From NCBI GenBank assembly GCA_937928335.1, contig CALFWN010000267.1, forward strand, positions 1 through 5,476: a DNA stretch of 5,476 nucleotides. The letters run 5' to 3'. Positions within the stretch are counted from its first letter, which is position 1. Each line of letters starts with the position of its first letter. The translations under genes and the position numbers were made by a program. A model generated the notes under the pieces. It worked only from the letters and a program-made list of their open reading frames with translations. It made no database searches and had not been told where the DNA came from. Origin of the DNA: an uncultured Litoreibacter sp. GTDB lineage: Bacteria > Pseudomonadota > Alphaproteobacteria > Rhodobacterales > Rhodobacteraceae. Positions 5,166 to 5,476 of this stretch are shown here, one piece after another.

Positions 5166-5476
5166 CTAAGCCAGCCAGTCCGCCACATCGCGCAGCTCGG
5201 GGCGGAAATAGGCGATCATGCGCGACGCGTCCAAGGCCCCCTCCCCCCAGGGGGCGACACCATGCAAGGCCAGCCGGTGGATCAGATAGGCCTGCCCCGG
5301 AACCGCATGGATTTCCATGCGCGGGCAGGTCTCGAAACATATCTGGCGGGCGCGCTGGTAGATATCTGTCACATCCACCGCTCCCCAATCAGAGGGCTCC
5401 ACACCATCCAGCGCGTCGCTGAACGCCGCGCGCATCACCGCATGGCTGCCCTCCCAGACCACCATCGGGCTGGCCT
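5166..5476 (-). CDS. Probable phytanoyl-CoA dioxygenase-like protein, C-terminal part (start lies off right edge)
   Basis: The last 102 residues of a protein are visible; the frame is open to the window edge with ASP codons before the first internal Met (5465), so the real start lies outside. The visible part has a GSH turn (SPMVVWEGSHAVM) and then PGQAYLIHRLALHGVAPW, followed by RMIAYFRPE. This order fits the C-terminal half of a jelly-roll Fe(II)/2-oxoglutarate oxygenase of the PhyH type, with the His of LALHG as the distal iron ligand and the Arg of RMIAYF contacting 2-oxoglutarate. The first HxD pair would be off-window, so the family call is tentative and no substrate is proposed. It ends at TAG (5166-5168), 54 bases from the convergent methyltransferase stop. 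Confidence 0.6.
   Translation of the reverse strand, partial: ASPMVVWEGSHAVMRAAFSDALDGVEPSDWGAVDVTDIYQRARQICFETCPRMEIHAVPGQAYLIHRLALHGVAPWGEGALDASRMIAYFRPELRDVADWLA

Overview
The window looks like chromosomal DNA from a marine alphaproteobacterium of the Rhodobacteraceae (Roseobacter-type). The evidence is high GC with GC-rich third codon positions, a soxB-soxD-soxA order for heterotetrameric sarcosine oxidase whose proteins read like Rhodobacterales versions, and a neighbouring ruvX / DUF1289 / THUMP-methyltransferase block. This is an inference from protein character; no database was searched.

Left half, minus strand (1-2952): a sarcosine oxidase operon read right to left. soxB (beta, FAD/FMN subunit) is complete, soxD (delta, zinc subunit) is complete and overlaps soxA by ATGA, and soxA (alpha) runs off the left edge after 278 codons. 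The enzyme demethylates sarcosine to glycine and normally passes the methyl carbon to tetrahydrofolate. The operon is interrupted between soxB and soxD by a 253-base non-coding stretch with two palindromes, a 66-residue single-pass membrane protein with a near-perfect Shine-Dalgarno, and two hairpins. The second hairpin has the form of an intrinsic terminator and lies only 21 bases before soxD.

Centre (2953-3141): a divergent intergenic region between soxB and ruvX. It carries three copies of a GCGACA half-site, two direct and 21 bases apart, the third inverted.

Right half, plus strand (3142-5111): ruvX (pre-16S rRNA nuclease / Holliday-junction resolvase family) and a DUF1289 four-cysteine protein overlap by one base. 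A 111-base gap follows that can fold as a compact three-way junction plus a hairpin next to a Shine-Dalgarno. Then comes a THUMP-domain SAM-dependent RNA methyltransferase of the RlmL type. Two of these three genes point to rRNA maturation or modification. The methyltransferase carries a 12-bp coding minisatellite (Gly/Pro repeats) just before its NPPY motif, and a degenerate 16-bp repeat covers its stop codon.

Right edge (5166-5476, minus): the C-terminal ~100 residues of a protein that looks like a phytanoyl-CoA-dioxygenase-type Fe(II)/2-oxoglutarate oxygenase, convergent with the methyltransferase.

Most of the window is ordinary core metabolism and housekeeping. The part most likely to be undescribed is the soxB-soxD intergenic cassette. 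I see no CRISPR array, insertion sequence, tRNA or rRNA.
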